Assembly (NCBI GenBank): GCA_003506735.1
Contig: DNYS01000093.1
Location: forward strand, 1-5,850
From: Nitrospinota bacterium
Lineage (GTDB): Bacteria > UBA8248
Length of the DNA: 5,850 nt
Direction: 5' to 3'
This document shows positions 5,810 to 5,850 of the stretch, one piece after another. A program made the position numbers and the translations under genes. Position 1 is the stretch's first letter. Every line of letters starts with the position of its first letter. The notes under the pieces were generated by a model. That model did no database searches. It saw nothing but the letters and a program-made list of their open reading frames with translations, and was not told the DNA's origin.

Positions 5810-5850
5810 TTTTCCGGTCCACTTTACCCGAAGCGGTTGATTTAATGCAT

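Noticed and set aside
1..5850. CRISPR array, insertion sequence, tRNA or defence island
   Set aside because: I found no regularly spaced repeats, transposase motifs, terminal inverted repeats, tRNA cloverleaf or defence-protein motifs on either strand.

Overview
The window is GC-rich bacterial chromosome with ordinary housekeeping content. It holds seven protein-coding genes, one of them cut by the left edge. The protein families (MnmA with a SQEICFV-type motif, ArfB, HinT, two MmgE/PrpD proteins, DUF484) and the high GC at third codon positions suggest a Gram-negative proteobacterium or a relative, for example a former deltaproteobacterial, Nitrospinota or Tectomicrobia-like lineage. This placement is an inference; no rRNA or other marker is present.

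Layout. Bases 3-266 (+) are the C-terminal end of an MmgE/PrpD-family protein, followed by a strong intrinsic terminator (318-344). Next on the + strand come mnmA (tRNA 2-thiouridylase, 416-1483) and arfB (stalled-ribosome rescue hydrolase, 1574-1996). hinT (2127-2471) lies on the - strand, convergent with arfB, and has a good sigma70-type promoter at 2509-2538. Divergent from hinT is a complete second MmgE/PrpD gene (2641-4032, +). Its terminator (4051-4075) lies inside the 3' end of the next gene, which is on the opposite strand. The last two genes are on the - strand: a class I SAM-dependent methyltransferase (5000-5809) and, 198 bases downstream of it, a DUF484 protein (4049-4801).

How the genes fit together. 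mnmA and arfB both serve translation (wobble-uridine thiolation; release of peptides from non-stop ribosomes). HinT can also be tied loosely to translation through aminoacyl-adenylate hydrolysis. The two MmgE/PrpD genes point to carboxylic-acid catabolism, but their substrates cannot be read from sequence. No operon-level pathway links all the genes.

No CRISPR array, insertion sequence, prophage, toxin-antitoxin pair, tRNA or rRNA was seen, and no convincing new multi-gene system. The best leads are a coding-like 33-codon frame directly after the amber stop of hinT, the terminator buried in the lysine tail of the DUF484 gene, a DUF484 gene away from its best-known neighbours, and a methyltransferase with lower third-position GC than the mmgE gene.
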